From: Pisaster brevispinus
Lineage: Eukaryota > Echinodermata > Asteroidea > Forcipulatida > Asteriidae
NCBI GenBank assembly: GCA_023634235.1
Contig: JAMKCF010000014.1
Coordinates: forward strand, 620,001 to 684,000
Length of the DNA stretch: 64,000 nt
Direction: 5' to 3'
The number at the start of each line of letters is the position of its first letter. The first letter of the stretch is position 1. This document shows positions 12,457-25,242 of the stretch, one piece after another. The translations under genes were made by a program, and so were the position numbers. The notes under the pieces are model-generated. The model worked only from the letters and a program-made list of their open reading frames with translations, searched no databases and was not told the DNA's origin.

Positions 12457-15400
12457 GTAAGGGTTAAGGCGGGGTAAGGGGTGTGGCAAACTTAAATCCT
12501 CTTTATTCATTCATTAGTTCATTCATTACCGTGATGACTTGATGAGTTGTGCCCATCTGACTCTATCAAGCATAGTGTAAGAGAGAGATGGGCCGCTTAG
12601 ACCAGTGTCGGCCTTGATGGAAGATTTCAGGTTCATTTTGGGAGGATCTCTTAAAATGAAAAATATATATGAGTGTCTATAATTGAAGAAATATTTCGGC
12701 ATTTCACTGACTTGTTTTAATTCATAACAGCTCTCATAATCAAACACAATTTCTGGCAGATTTACGGCAACTTAAAAAAACCAAACCCAACACTTTAACC
12801 ATTTGAAAGGAATTCTTGTTTCAACAATTTGAAAAATTATTCTTTATTATTTTTCTACTGTATTTGTTTTATTTGGTTAGCTGTTAGTGTTTTTGTTATT
12901 GTATGCAGGGTTGCCAATCTACATGTTTGCAATTTATGAAATTGTGAAATGGACAAAAACGCAATGAACAAAAAATTGATTTGAGTTGAGAAGTAAAGAC
13001 TAGAAATGATTTCCATTGATGTGTGTGATGACTAGAAAAGTAATGACTAGAAATGATTTCCGTTTATTTGTTTGAACAGGTTACACAGGAACACACTGTG
13101 AGGTGGAATACAATGAATGTGTATCTAACCCATGCCAGAACAGCGGTCAGTGTGTTGATCTTCTGAATCGGTTTGAATGTACATGTGGTCCTGGCTATTC
13201 TGGTCATAGATGTGAGACCAAAGTGGATCTGTGTGCAAGCCAACCATGTAACAATGCAACACAATGTGTGGACAGAGGAAACACTTATTCCTGTCTCTGC
13301 TCTCAAGGTTTTTCAGGTGAGAGAAAAGCACCCTACCAAATATATTACTCAACGCCCAGGAAAGAAAGTAGAACTAAAGTATAGAAAGAGGAGACAGGTG
13401 GTCTGAAAGTCTCCTGGTTGAAAGCTAAGTTGTAGATTCGGGTGGTTGGGTTGGCGTAGTGTTATCTTTCCTCGCCTTCCACCTCTAGGACCCCAGTTCG
13501 AATCACGCCGGGGGCACTGCCTGGATTGGGTTTGCAGTTCCTACCTGATTGTGTGGGTTTTTCCCTGGAATCATTCTCTGGGGTTTTCCTCCCAGATCTA
13601 AAACTGAAACCTCCTTTCTTGTCTTCTCCATTGGGTTCCTGAGAGTCCTTGGCTTCACAACCAGAATAAATGAAATGACTTGACACCTTTGAATACAAAA
13701 CAAACAAAATATCCATAAACAGTAATCAAATTGATTCACATTTAAACTAAAAGTATGAAGGGTGGGGTCTGATGATCTGGAAGTCTACTGAAAGCAGAGT
13801 TTAAGAATTGGGAATCCAGAATGAAAAACAGTAATCATGTAAACACTCGGGTAGAATGGTAAACAAACAGGTGTTGATGCTTTTCTGGATGGAAAGAAGG
13901 TATTTTTTCTAATGAAAAAGTGAAAAGGCAAAACAAGAGATAAAACCAAATGGTAAACAAACACATGCGTGTTTGAAGATTTTTTTTACGGTGGAAAATA
14001 AGTTTTCATGTTGAAATAGAAAATAACAACAGCGGATATGAAAACAAGAGCGTAGTCACATGCAATAGTTGGAGGTTATTTCAGATGGAAAATAATTGTA
14101 TTTGCTAGGTTTTCACAGCCTCTCTCAGACTCAAATAACTAATTCAGAGATGGATAAACTCTTCGTTCTACAAACCCACTCCTACATTCTCATCAAATTA
14201 TCATCTGAGATGCGTTGTATTAGAAAACTTGCGTTGGAAGTTGAAGATTGATTGATTCTATTAATGAAGGATCTGAAAGGCTCTGTTTACCCTCTGCTGG
14301 AGAATTTTAATGGCAAACTATTTCTGCCACAACGGATAATCCATTCTTCCTTGGTTAAAGACACTACTTCTTGAAAGCATTTTTTTAATTTGCCGGAACA
14401 TTAAAGTAAGTGGTTCCGTTACAACTGACAAACCAAACTGCGTTCATTGTGTAATGGATTCTGTGGAATGGAAAACGTTCTGTTGTCTGGCTTTGCACAT
14501 GCTCAGTTGAGCTTGTTTGTGATCGACTGCATTTTCAGGATTAGGTCTTATTCAACGTGAAGTAAATGCACCTCAGGGAATTTGATGGCATGGATTTATC
14601 AGGAAGGATTCACCTTTGTTCAAACTTTACTCAAGTCAGAAATATTGCTACCGTGAATTCAGTCAGATTTAGGCTAACAAAGTTGAGTACATCAAAAAAC
14701 AGGATTTGTCTCTGCCAATTTTAAGTTGATGTTTTTTCTATGTCGCGTTGTTGTTGTTTTTTTTTCCATTTCGGAAATAAAAAACCTCTCAAGATATAAA
14801 AAAGGAAAGAGAGAGAGAGGGTAAACAAGACTATTTTTTAGATGAGCATGTGTTCGCTCTTTTGGGGACTCCTCTTTGTCTGACTTATTTTTGCATTCAG
14901 TAGCAAGTTTAGGAATTGATTGGTAGAATATTTAGGCAAGGGGCTGCTAGATTTATTCTTTAGTTAAGTGGAGATTAAATTCCAATTTGTATAACATTAA
15001 ACAAACACCATGATAATTGATTTCAATACAGCAACAAAACCCACTAGGTTATGTACACTAGAATAGTATTAAAGATCAGATCACCACTTTACAGTAAATC
15101 CTACAAACAGAGAACCGCGTGGAGTGCGGACAAAGATATGCTGCGCGTAAGGGGCTACTTCTTTCATAGCCGGATCAATACGTGTCAAAAAGCTATCATT
15201 GATTTAGGCCCCCGATGTGTGTTCAGTTCACGTTTTGAAAAAGGCCTATCACATTCCACTCCTACGGGGCCATTGAAATACTACGGCAACGAATATTGCA
15301 TGTGTAAACAGTGTAGAGACGAGAATGATAATAGCTGGTGGGGGTAAGGGTCTATCGGCACGATCCCCCCGCTAGACTGAAAGGGACCAGCTAAGTAATG

Positions 15401-18400
15401 TGAATGCTGATTTAATTAACGCTTATAGGGAATAACATGAGAGGGTTTTCGGCGGCGGTGGGGATAGTAACGGAATTGGGTTTATGACATGGTTTTAGCT
15501 GTGAGCTTGGAGCTTTATTCTTTAGCTGTGCACACATGATGATCAGCTGGAAGCTGCGGGAGTGGAGGAGTGGAGGAGTAAACTGTAAGAAATCAATCTC
15601 AAGTTTGGGGAAGTAAAGTGAGACAAGAAAGTTCTGGCATGATGAATAATCGTTGAGTAACGATTTGAAGGAAATTGAAAGTAGGATTAAAGAAGATTTG
15701 TTGCGGTGCAATTTTTTTACATTGTTTAATTAAAAACAAAACTGTTTCAAGCTGTTTACTAACTTGCTTCTTGAAGGACCTTTTAAAACTAACTTTTGAA
15801 TGCCGGTATGAAGAGTGATAAGAAATAATAATGACAACACAGAATTGATAAAGCACACATTTTCTGTTAACATTTAAAGGTGCTTGTCAAGATGAGATAA
15901 AACAATTGCCTCAATTTCAACTTGTTCAACTGTTCACAGCTGGTCAGCTGATTCCTTGTTTTGGGCTACTCAGCTATGCCATTGTAACTTGAAAAGCACA
16001 GTATAAAGTATTGCTGTGCCTGGAATTACTCCTTTTCTTGACAAACTCCAGTTGCATGCCTGATTGAAAAAATTACAACAAAATCTAACAACAGCAATCA
16101 GAAGTAGAGGTTTGAAAAGTAGTATTCAATCTTGAAGTCATTTATATGTCACGTATCGTCAACAAATAAACAACTATCTGTAACACAATACTGTATACAA
16201 ATGAATCAATTACAAAGTCTAGATGTAGTCAATCCTAGCATCTACCCATTCTTGGGACGCGATCGTAAACTCTGCCAAGTTCCATCTTTGACTGAGCACA
16301 CTGTCATCTTGAGTCATCTTCAAAGACACTGATCCCTCCTTAAAGAGACTGTAACTAGAATCCTCCCTGGTCCCACTGTGGATTGTAATCGCTTACCCAG
16401 AACGGCGGGGTAGGATGGATTTCAGGCAGTGACCATTAACTCTCACAGATAATGGAATTGTGATTGGACACCAGATCATATTGCAATCATGTGAAGGTGT
16501 ATTTCATTGCAAACAAGTGGCCCATGAAGTAATGTTAAAAGGGCAGGTGTGTAAACCAGCTTGGTACTTGGCTAAGACACTAGATATCAATTGGCTTTTT
16601 CTCCAAAATTGAACTATAGAGAAAAACTTTTCCATATTACTATTCTAGCTTGCTTTTGGGCCAGAAGTTAATTGACATATATATTTCATTTAAGTGTAAA
16701 TTTAAAGTATTGTACTTACATATAAAATGCAGTCATTTTTTTCTGTTGATGGCAGGTATACTGGTAATGTTTTTGTAAAAACTTAAGGGTGTTTTACTTT
16801 AATTTGTAACTGTTCTACAAGCTACCAAAATTGTTTGATGGTGACTTAAGTTTAATCTTGTATATGTCTGTTTTGATCTGTTCAAAGGGAGGATTGGGTT
16901 GGCTTATTTATTTCTTCATTTATTGTTTCAACTGCGTGGCCCATTTGGTGACAACCACTGGTCTACCATGGGTCCCAACATCTGTTGCTTTCCCGTCTTG
17001 TCTGATTCCAAACAATTTGGTGTGGAGTGACATAGGGGACGATGAACTGGGAAGATTAAGGTCAACTGTAGGTGAAAGGATCCAGGGAGTAAGGGTTTTA
17101 ATAGATGTAAAATTTGCAACGGGGATTCATATAAACTGTAATATTAACTAAACTCTAAGACGTTGATATATTTGTTCATATTGTTGATATCTTTTTTATT
17201 GCTATAGGTACCCACTGTGACGTTAATATAGATGAATGTGAATCTTTACCTTGTTTGAATGGAGGAACCTGTCTGGATGGAATCAACTCATTCACATGTC
17301 ATTGCTCTCAAGGGATCATCGGTACCCTGTGTGAAAGTAAGTCTAGTAACCATACATGATATAATGGATGCTCATCATAGTTTAGCCATTCAAACCAATG
17401 TAACCAAACTGAGGCTGGAAGGTCAAAATAGTCTGGTAACCCTAGTCCAGGTAATCAAGGTTTTCTATTCCATTGTGAGAATAAAATTACAAATGCAACT
17501 AAAAACAATAAAATTTTGTCAAATTGTGATGGAACAAAAAATGATAATAATGTGGTTGGTTTATTGTAAGATAACAAAACATTTGAATTACAGTAGCCGA
17601 TAGGCTGAAAAAAAAATAAATTTACAAGGATTAAAAAGATTACCAAATAATTAAAGTAAGGATCAGAAATGCAGCTTTTATATATAGGTTTCTCTTAAAG
17701 TAAATGTTTACTATTTTGTAATTTAAATTGCTAATTTTACAGAAACACAACTTCATTCAACACCAACTGAATTGTAAAATATTTGTAATTGAAGTAACTG
17801 TGAAATTCTGATTTTTGTTATTCATTGAATGTACTTATTTCCATTTGAAATCTATTGAATGTAAAGTACATTGATTGCAGAGTTGTCGGCAAATCCAGCT
17901 AAGGTTTTCAAAATGAAATCAAAGTGAGGAATTTCTCAATCTCAAGTGATGAATTTCACGCCGAGAAATTCTCGGTGCTGTTTCTAACAGACACAATTTT
18001 TAATTAAATCATGTTGTAACCACACCTCCTTAACAACCTCTTGATCCTTGGGTCTTCCTTTGAATTATCGCCGTTGATTGTTACACATCTTGTAGCAGAT
18101 GTTTCTACAATAAAGTCATCTCTTACAGAAAAGGAAGGCATACCCGGCAAAGCTGTTGAATACAGGCTTGATATTTAGGATCTAGTCTAGTTTGGTTTAA
18201 TGGCAATACTTTTTTTTTTTTTTGATTGATTATTTATTCATACATCTGGTGGCCAAAAAAGCCAAATTACATGTATGTTACAATTAAAAAGGACAATATA
18301 AAAACATAACAGCAACATTTAAAAGAACGTAATAAAAGCATTATAGGAAAAATACAAATTGCACAATAAATGCAATTAATTAAAAACATCTAAAATTGAA

Positions 18401-21400
18401 TATGAAGAGAAATTCATTCGTTTAAAATATCAATAAAAAAGGGGATGGGGCTTTTTTTGAAGCGAGTAGTTCTGGTTGGAATTTTGGAATACCATCTCAA
18501 TTTATGAGTTGAGCTGAATCCAGGCACGATATTCTTCCTACTGTAGGCTGACTTCTGATTTTTTTCACAGAATACTGTAGTTAAATAGACTTTTCAAGTC
18601 TATTAAGCCCTTCACGATATGAACAAGTATGTCAGCCTTTGTACTCAAGAAAGATTTTCCTACTCAAGGAACAAATATTATGCCTGGGTGAATCTGAAAA
18701 GAACCGAGTGGTAAAACAACTTGACGTTTCGATCAGTATGTGTAGGTAAAAATAGTCAAGTCCCATCTCCGACAATGAGAATCAGGCTACATTATTATTA
18801 CAGCCTATGGGGTACAAGGCAATACTAGTAAAAGCATGATAGAGGTCAATTACAGTCAAACTACAGATCTAGCAATCACAGAAGTTGATATCTTAAATCC
18901 TTGCCTGATTGCCTTGTCAATGATTGTAGAGTATCAATGACCCACAGCTAATTTATTTGGGCAGATCATAATCACAGTGAGATGTTAAACCAAGGATGTT
19001 AAACAAATGTTTGTAATAAGAGAGGGCTGATTGCCCTACAGTAAGGTGTCAATATTTCTTCAGGAAGAAGTTATCAAATTACCTCAGTCTTTTTCCCAGG
19101 CTTTAAGACTTCAAAGGTGTCTAAAATATACATGAAAATTTTGCCTCCAAACCATGGGATATATCATGATAAAGTATTTTTAAAGATAGCAAATTTGGCT
19201 GTTTCTTGTTTTAATTTTATAGATGTACTACAGTTAAATTAAGAGGCATGGAGATCAGTCAATAACATAAATGTCACAGTCAGTGGTTCTTGAGAATGTC
19301 GTCTCAAGTTATAATACCTTCCTTATTGAATTGTCTTAACAGTGAGTTCAGGCAATGGTCTAATGGCGCCCAAGTGTACTCAAATTCAAGGACTGTATCC
19401 AGAAGTTATATACACAGTCAATAATCTTCAGAAGAACAGCCAGACATATCTAAATAATAATTTTAAATGTTTATTTAGAAATCAAACAATCAGGGTTCAA
19501 TTTCATGGCTCTGCTTACCGTGGAATTCTACGCTTACAGAGCTCTGTAAAGCACATCATTCTATGAAGTGTAAGTGCAAAATTCCCTGGTAAGCAGAGCC
19601 ATGAAACTGATCCCAGGTGTTTTAGAAGATGCAAATTGTTATTCCATACTCTTCCTTTGTTCATATTGGTATTTTAAAAAAAACAACGCGTGGATAGAGC
19701 AGTAGTACACTATTAATTTTCATTTACAAATGGTCCATTAAAAAATTGCAATTATTAAAGTGGAAATATCTTTTAAAAATGAGGAGACATCACACAGATT
19801 CTGCAAAAAAATTCCCAGAAATTAAACCAATCTTTCCATGTTCTGATGAACAAATTTGAAAATCTCCCTGATTATGGAAACTGTTGCCCTTTTATGTTGA
19901 GCGTAAGGGGCACATGCTAGCAGCTCTGTATCCAGTCTAATTTTCCCTATACTTGGCTCTTCTCCACGCCTTCAGAGATCGTCATAATTCCATAGGTGAT
20001 GAGCTGTCCCATTTTCTTCTCCCCCATGATGAATTGTGGAGCAAACAAAACCTAATTACAACCCCAAGCAATTTCTTCCTCTACATTTGTAGAAACTTAG
20101 CAGTAGGGAAGCACTCATGTCAAAATGAAGAAGAGTGATATTTCAGATGACTGCATGTCTGATGTGTGATTACTATTCCAACCTTGGCATGCTCCTTGAG
20201 CTTGTTGTTGAGCAATGTAGCCATTTCATAACAACGAGACGTTTACGTGCCAAGACGTCGCCATGGAAATATATTGAAGCAAGTTGGACTTGTAATTAAT
20301 GTATAACCGTAGTGGCTTATTGGGAAACCTCTGTACACGCCCAAACTTATTCTGTTTGAACCAGGCCTATGAGCCACACCCGTTTAACTGAGTGACAGCC
20401 ATTGATGATGGAACCACACCCGCTCTGCACAGTTTTTGCTCCAACAATTATCAGAATCCTTTAAGAAATGAGTTATTTTTCTATTTCACTGTACACTGCA
20501 CATGGACAATCCAACTCATAAAAATGGTGCAACTAAAATTTAAAAATTTTATTTTTGGATGCAAGTTCGCCCCAAACAAGGCTAAAAGCCACTCTTGGTG
20601 GGCTACAAGAATAAAACATTTAAGATGAAAATAACTCAGGGGAGCTGAAGGTAGGAATCGATATTCCTCCTAAAAAAGTCTAGAATTTAAGATGGAGGGA
20701 AACATGCACCAAGTAAGGAATGCCAAGGGATTGATTTTATGATGAAGTGAATTGAGTCCGACTCCGTAAAGTCTAATTATTTTACATTTCTCTTTTCATT
20801 CTTGTCTTCACCAGTTTTGGAGAGTCGTACAATTCTTGACGTCCAAGAGAAAGACAATTGGCGCTTCTATGTTGTAATCGGCTGCCTGGCAGGTGCTCTT
20901 CTCTTTGCAGTCTGTATGATGGTTGTCTGCGTTTGTGCTCTACAGAGTCGTACAGAGTCAAACAAAGTAGGACACTACGACCCAATGTCAGATTTAAGAA
21001 AGTACGTATTTACTTATTTATTTATTTTGTTACATTTCCAACAGCACAATTGGTGCCAATCACAGGATGTATTGGTTTTACCCTTACACCAATGTGTTTT
21101 AATCATTGTATGCTCAATACTTTCCGAGTTCTGTGAAAAGAAATCCACGGGCAAATAACTCGGGTGGGGTTCAAACCCACAACCTTTGCATTGCTAGAGC
21201 AGATGTCCTACCACTAAACCACCGAGCTAGCCAGATGGCTAGAGGCAGTTTGAATCCTTAACAGCGGGTACCACAACGATCTATTAGATAACTTATATTT
21301 GTGTATCGGCCCACATTTCGGTTCAATATGCTAGCTTAGGCATAGAAAGAACCTTGGGGTTGGGGAAGTTTATTCATTCTAAATCATTTAATACAAGTAG

Positions 21401-24400
21401 CCCAAACTTTTTTTGAAGTAAAGCTGATATATTTTCAAACACAAGTGTAAAATGTTTTTGTTGGGTTCTGTGTTTTACATCACTCATATATTCAGAAGTA
21501 CAAGAGATTAACTTAAATACCATTTTCTTGAAGATGAAAAACATTGGACAAACAAGGAATAAGGGTGGCACAGATGTGCACTGGGGCTTAATATCAATGC
21601 TCGTTACTTATCAAATAAAGAGGACCACATGTTTAAAACTAAACAGATGCCGTTCCTCATACCGATCAGTTTGATATTTCACAAAGCACTCCTGATTATG
21701 CTGCACACTCCCTTGGCATTATCATAGTTCGTCAAAATGTCAAAGGATTTACAAGATTGAAAAACTGGATACATAGTTTCTGGAGATCAATGGTCATATT
21801 CTCAATGGATAAATCCACCTGCAACTAAAGCTGGAAGATCAGACATTGATTACTTTCTTTAGGGGGGGGGGGGGGAAGAAGGAAAAAAAAAGAAAAGGAA
21901 AAAAAAAAAAAAAAAAAAAAAAAGATCAACAAATGTCAATGAAATGAGACAGTACCATAATAAAAAAAAAGGGTACAAGCACCTCGGCGGCAGCAGGTTT
22001 ATCATTTTCAAATCTGTAACTTCTCTTGATTCAGAGAGGGTAAAGACGACCAGTTTGAGCGGTTCTGCTGAGCAAGTGTACTCTTTATTGATTCAAAGAT
22101 AGTAAGCATACCATTAAAGCAGCTTTTTAGATTGGCAATAAAGCTTGATAGTTTTTCTCTTCTAAAGATACTCTGATAAATAAATAATCATAGAGCCTAT
22201 TTCTAGCTTTGAAAAAGCCCTGCGTGAAAAGTGAAAGAACACAACTTTATATTCATGATTTTATTGTGAAAAAACAAAACCAAAATCAAGTACACAACTT
22301 CTCAAAGCAGCAAGCCAAGAAAAACAATTGATAAAATCGAGCGCTTTGTAAGGTATCTCTACCTCCATGGAGGTATCTCTACCTTCATGGAGGTTTCTCT
22401 ACCTCAATGGAGGTATCTTTACCTCAATGGAGGTATCTCTACCTCAATGGAGGTATCTTTACCTCAATGGAGGTATCTCTACCTCCATGTCTACTCCTTG
22501 CTAAATTTCTGCCTCAGCCAGGAACGCTTCTACATGACTTGATAATGTCTCCATTTAAGGCCTGTAGTAAAAGGTTAACTAGCTAATTAGGCTGCAGCAT
22601 ACTATTTATAGAATAACAGACCATCTGGGATGGCTCCAGCTATTGCTGTTGTCTCAAGTGTCTCAGGGGGTCCATTTAGTCACTATTCTGGGTGTACAAA
22701 CACCAGAAGAGAGTGGTCAAACTTGCTTCTACGGTAGCTTGGCGGTCCAGTACAAAAAAACAACAACAACTAACTGCTTGACAAAAAGAATATCACACAA
22801 AACTCACTCTGGCTATTCATGGTTCATGAGGGATTGGCCAATGGCCAGGGAGTGTGTGGTTGATGCATCCTTGGGGAAAATATTTCTCTAGAGGGATTGG
22901 TGCTGGGATGAAAACAGTGAGCTTTGGAATGAAAACTACTCAGAATTGTTGATAATTACTAATTTTGGTTCCATAAAATATACATTCCCTTTAATTTGTC
23001 AAACAATGTTAGATTCCTTCTGTCTCCACTATATGTCAGTTTACTTAATGAGTTGTATCATGGAGGTAGAGACAGAACAAGCCAGCGTAATGGCCCATCT
23101 GGGATGTTTAATAGGAGTCCAAAGGACTCAGCGTTCCTAGTGATGGAAACATGCATTTTATGTCTCGCTGACGATTGAAATGTAGGTAATATAGTTCCAC
23201 TCGGTGATTATAAAACCTTTTTATTTCTCCAGCTAGTTGGATGCCTGGATGGATAAGCGTCCATCCATATACAGTTGAAAACATTAAAGCAACCTAATTT
23301 AAAACACATTGTTTGATCCCTGTAGATACATTTTATACTTCATTCTCATCAGTGATACACACAGAATATATCTTTGGATGGGGCTGCAACTGGTTGAGAA
23401 TAATGTTTTGTTTGTTTTTTGTCAAGTTAAGCGCAAAATGAAACAACCATATAGAACATTGTCCGAAGCTCCCTTTGTGTTTACACTATACTGCCTCTCA
23501 TTGTGGAGAATTTGACGGATTCTATCATAAGACTTGAAGGATTGCATGAAGGAAAGACAATAAAGTAAAGAAGTTTTGTGGTGACACAATGTAGGTTAAA
23601 CCCTCTTTTGGGTATCTGTGGTTTGGAAGGATTCTATCATGTTTAAAAAGGTCACAACCCTTAAAGTCTTCCTAAACAGGATCCCTGGGCCAAACTCCTT
23701 AACTGCTGAAATTGCAGGGTTTTTTATTATTTTTATTTTATCGCCTAGCATCACAAGGCCGGAGGGTCACTTCAATGTGAGGGCTACACTTAACCGATTT
23801 GGGCTATTGACCCAAATCAACTGTTGGCTGGGGCACATTGCCACCTACTCCTGTGGCTGAAATAGGGTTACCCCTTCACTGTAAGGATGTAAGCATGGGT
23901 ATCATCATTCACTAGGAGCCCGGCTGGTAGGGCAGAATGCACTACCTTCCCAATTGCAGTGAAGCATGAACTAATTTCCTTGGTTAGATGAGAAGTTTGC
24001 TAACAGGGCCGGGTGAGGTCCATTCAAACTTGTTCCATGCACGGTCTCTTTCTCTTGGCTGCAGCTTAAACCACTGCTTCACGATTTATTATTAATAAAT
24101 TATCCGTCTTTGTGAAACCCCTAGAGTGAGTATTTTAAGAATTCATCACGTCAGTGGTGTAAGAAGTGTTGTCTAGGGACGAGAGAAGTGGACATTCTAA
24201 GTTGCAATTCTATCTGATACTCTGTCATTATTACACTGTACACCTAGGGGACCAAAGATTTGAAAACTAAGAGCAAGAAACTTGAGAAGAATGTCTGAGA
24301 ATAATTCATTCGATAAAGTGACTAAAGAAGGTCACAGATTGAATTGTTCCCTGGAAAATATGGATTTAAATCTCTTTCCTGAGTAAAGCTGTGCAAAACA

Positions 24401-24940
24401 CAGGAAAATTGAAAAACACCTTAAAGTCTGAAGCCGTGTTTTTGAGATTGGCTCTTTTTGAGTCCAAGATAGTTACAGTGTAATATGACATTGTTTTGTG
24501 TATAGTGTAATCTATAAGTGATTTAAAGGTGCAGTCATCTTTTGGTTTAAAAAAATTTTTCAATGAATTTTATCAACAAGTTTTTATGTTTTTCTTTTTT
24601 AATAAATATGTAAACTTTGTTGAAATTCATATTATTTTGGACATTTTTGTTTAGATTTGATGCAATATGGTTACTCCATCTGGACTATATAAAGACAAGA
24701 CAGCAGTTTGAGAGAGTACTATCTCTTCACTTATTGCGTCTTGCTTGTCATGTTTCTGCTTGACAACCCTCTTTTCTGTCTGATTTTTGTCTCTTGTACA
24801 GAACTGGTTACACGTATGACGTCAGTAGTGCCTGCGAGACTAGACCATCTAAGCAAGCAATCTATGAGGTCACATCAGTCGATTATTTGAACAACCCAGA
24901 CGAACCTCTCATCTCATCCCTCAAGCCACGAATCATCTAA
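12192..24940 (+). CDS. EGF-repeat type I membrane receptor, DNER/Delta-like (3' part)
   Basis: Five exons with continuous frame are visible: 12192-12456, 13080-13316, 17208-17336, 20815-21001 and 24802-24940 (957 nt; 318 codons plus TAA). They encode the end of one EGF domain, five complete six-cysteine EGF domains, a transmembrane helix and a cytoplasmic tail of about 65 residues. EGF5 begins NIDEC and keeps the [10 protein letters not shown] spacing of calcium-binding, beta-hydroxylated EGF repeats. Junctions are phase 1 between EGF exons, as is usual for EGF modules. The tail contains [13 protein letters not shown] and ends KPRII. The tandem EGFs plus one TM and a short tyrosine-containing tail fit a Notch-ligand-like or cell-adhesion protein; the tail pattern (IY-V----Y----PD-PL) recalls DNER as I remember it. 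No DSL domain is seen, but the N-terminal exons are missing from the model. Crumbs was considered and rejected because the tail lacks ERLI. EGF/TM identity is firm; the orthology is tentative. Confidence 0.85.
13080..13316 (+). CDS. EGF exon: end of EGF2, EGF3, most of EGF4
   Basis: Acceptor ttgaacag/GTT and donor TCAG/gtgaga; 237 nt, phase 1 to 1. It encodes the HC of EGF2, a full EGF3 ([15 protein letters not shown]...) and most of EGF4 ([15 protein letters not shown]...). EGF4 carries an N-glycosylation sequon (NNAT). Confidence 0.9.
13438..13700 (+). mobile_element. SINE-like dispersed element, family C
   Basis: Begins ttgggttggcgtagtg and contains a B-box-like agttcgaatcacgcc. It continues with a 'gtgtgggtttttccctgg' and 'ggggttttcctcccagatc' body and ends in an A-rich tail (aatacaaaacaaacaaaat). 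The layout (Pol III-like head, conserved body, A-rich end) fits a tRNA-related SINE in the intron; family assignment is inference. Confidence 0.5.
13701..17207 (+). other. Intron of EGF-receptor gene
   Basis: Between the EGF4 and EGF5 exons. No exon, RNA gene or clear mobile element is seen, apart from a G+C-richer 98-codon open frame at 15051-15347 (see findings) and AT-rich filler. Confidence 0.6.
17208..17336 (+). CDS. EGF exon: end of EGF4 and EGF5 (calcium-binding type)
   Basis: Acceptor ttgctatag/GTA and donor GAAA/gtaagt; 129 nt, phase 1 to 1. It completes EGF4 (THCDVN) and encodes EGF5 ([15 protein letters not shown]...) with the calcium-binding and hydroxylation consensus. This is the last EGF before the juxtamembrane stalk. 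Confidence 0.92.
18211..18440 (-). mobile_element. Putative antisense retroposon 3' end with poly(A)
   Basis: A T-run of about 13 at 18211 is followed by gattgattatttattcatac. On the minus strand this reads as a 3' end with AATAAATAATCAATC and a poly(A) tail, preceded by a 'ttggcttttttggccaccag' block. No coding motif is left. It lies in the intron before the TM exon. Confidence 0.45.
19495..19612. mobile_element. Foldback (MITE-like) element
   Basis: The left arm (tttcatggctctgcttacc) is repeated in reverse complement on the right (ggtaagcagagccatgaaac), making a palindrome of about 115 bp. Termini of the same type appear at 27383-27643. No coding capacity. Confidence 0.65.
20815..21001 (+). 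CDS. Transmembrane exon of EGF receptor
   Basis: Acceptor gtcttcaccag/TTT and donor AGAAA/gtacgt. It encodes a short stalk, a hydrophobic helix ([20 protein letters not shown]...) and a juxtamembrane segment with basic residues (QSRTES) as the stop-transfer signal. The intron side is unusual: the AT-rich tail of an antisense family B SINE begins within a few bases of the donor. Confidence 0.9.
21005..21290 (-). mobile_element. tRNA-derived SINE, family B (antisense), abutting splice donor
   Basis: The reverse complement has an A-box (ggctagctcggtggtttag), a B-box (gtgggtttgaacccca), the 'gagttatttgcccgtgg' block, a 'ttacaccaatgtg'-type block, and an AAATAAATAAGTAAA tail that lies right against the TM exon donor. 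The region beyond the tRNA-like head (21240-21290) also matches the copy at 27835-27880, so the element has sequence upstream of its A-box. Confidence 0.8.
21861..21923. repeat. Low-complexity poly(G)/poly(A) tract
   Basis: A run of about 14 G is followed by aag-rich sequence and more than 20 A. It lies in the last intron of the EGF-receptor gene and is prone to assembly or length error. Confidence 0.95.
22348..22492. repeat. 20-bp minisatellite of hairpin units
   Basis: Seven to eight tandem copies of ggaggtatctctacctcaat with c/t and t/c variants. Each unit is itself an imperfect palindrome (ggaggta...tacctcc), and adjacent units also form cctccatggagg palindromes. Confidence 0.92.
24802..24940 (+). 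CDS. Last coding exon, cytoplasmic tail of EGF receptor
   Basis: Acceptor ctcttgtacag/AAC with TAA at 24938-24940; 139 nt. It encodes about 46 residues with three tyrosine contexts (GYTYDV, AIYEV, VDYLNN) and the C-terminus SLKPRII. It is the part most useful for naming the gene. The PDZ-ligand potential of -RII is weak. Confidence 0.85.
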
Positions 24941-25242
24941 GAAACTCATGAGAGCATCTCACGAGAACATCTCACAAGTCATTTACCTCAGACATTCTTC
25001 GAACCACCCTGAGTTGCACTCATGTCACTGGAAATACATTCTAAATCTCATTGACCATTGAAATTATATGTAATGTTACTACAGCTTGAATCATCAGCAG
25101 ACAGGAAGACCAACTTTCTCATCAAACGATCCCAAACTCATCTTGTTACTGATCAGTCAACCCCTTTAGGGAATCCAACAGCTTATTTTGAAAACTTTAT
25201 ACTTTACCAATTGTACTGAGAAACATTTCTGAAAAAGAAATG

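Noticed and set aside
12192..24940. Crumbs orthologue
   Set aside because: No laminin-G exons seen and the tail lacks the FERM/PDZ-type ERLI ending; it ends KPRII.
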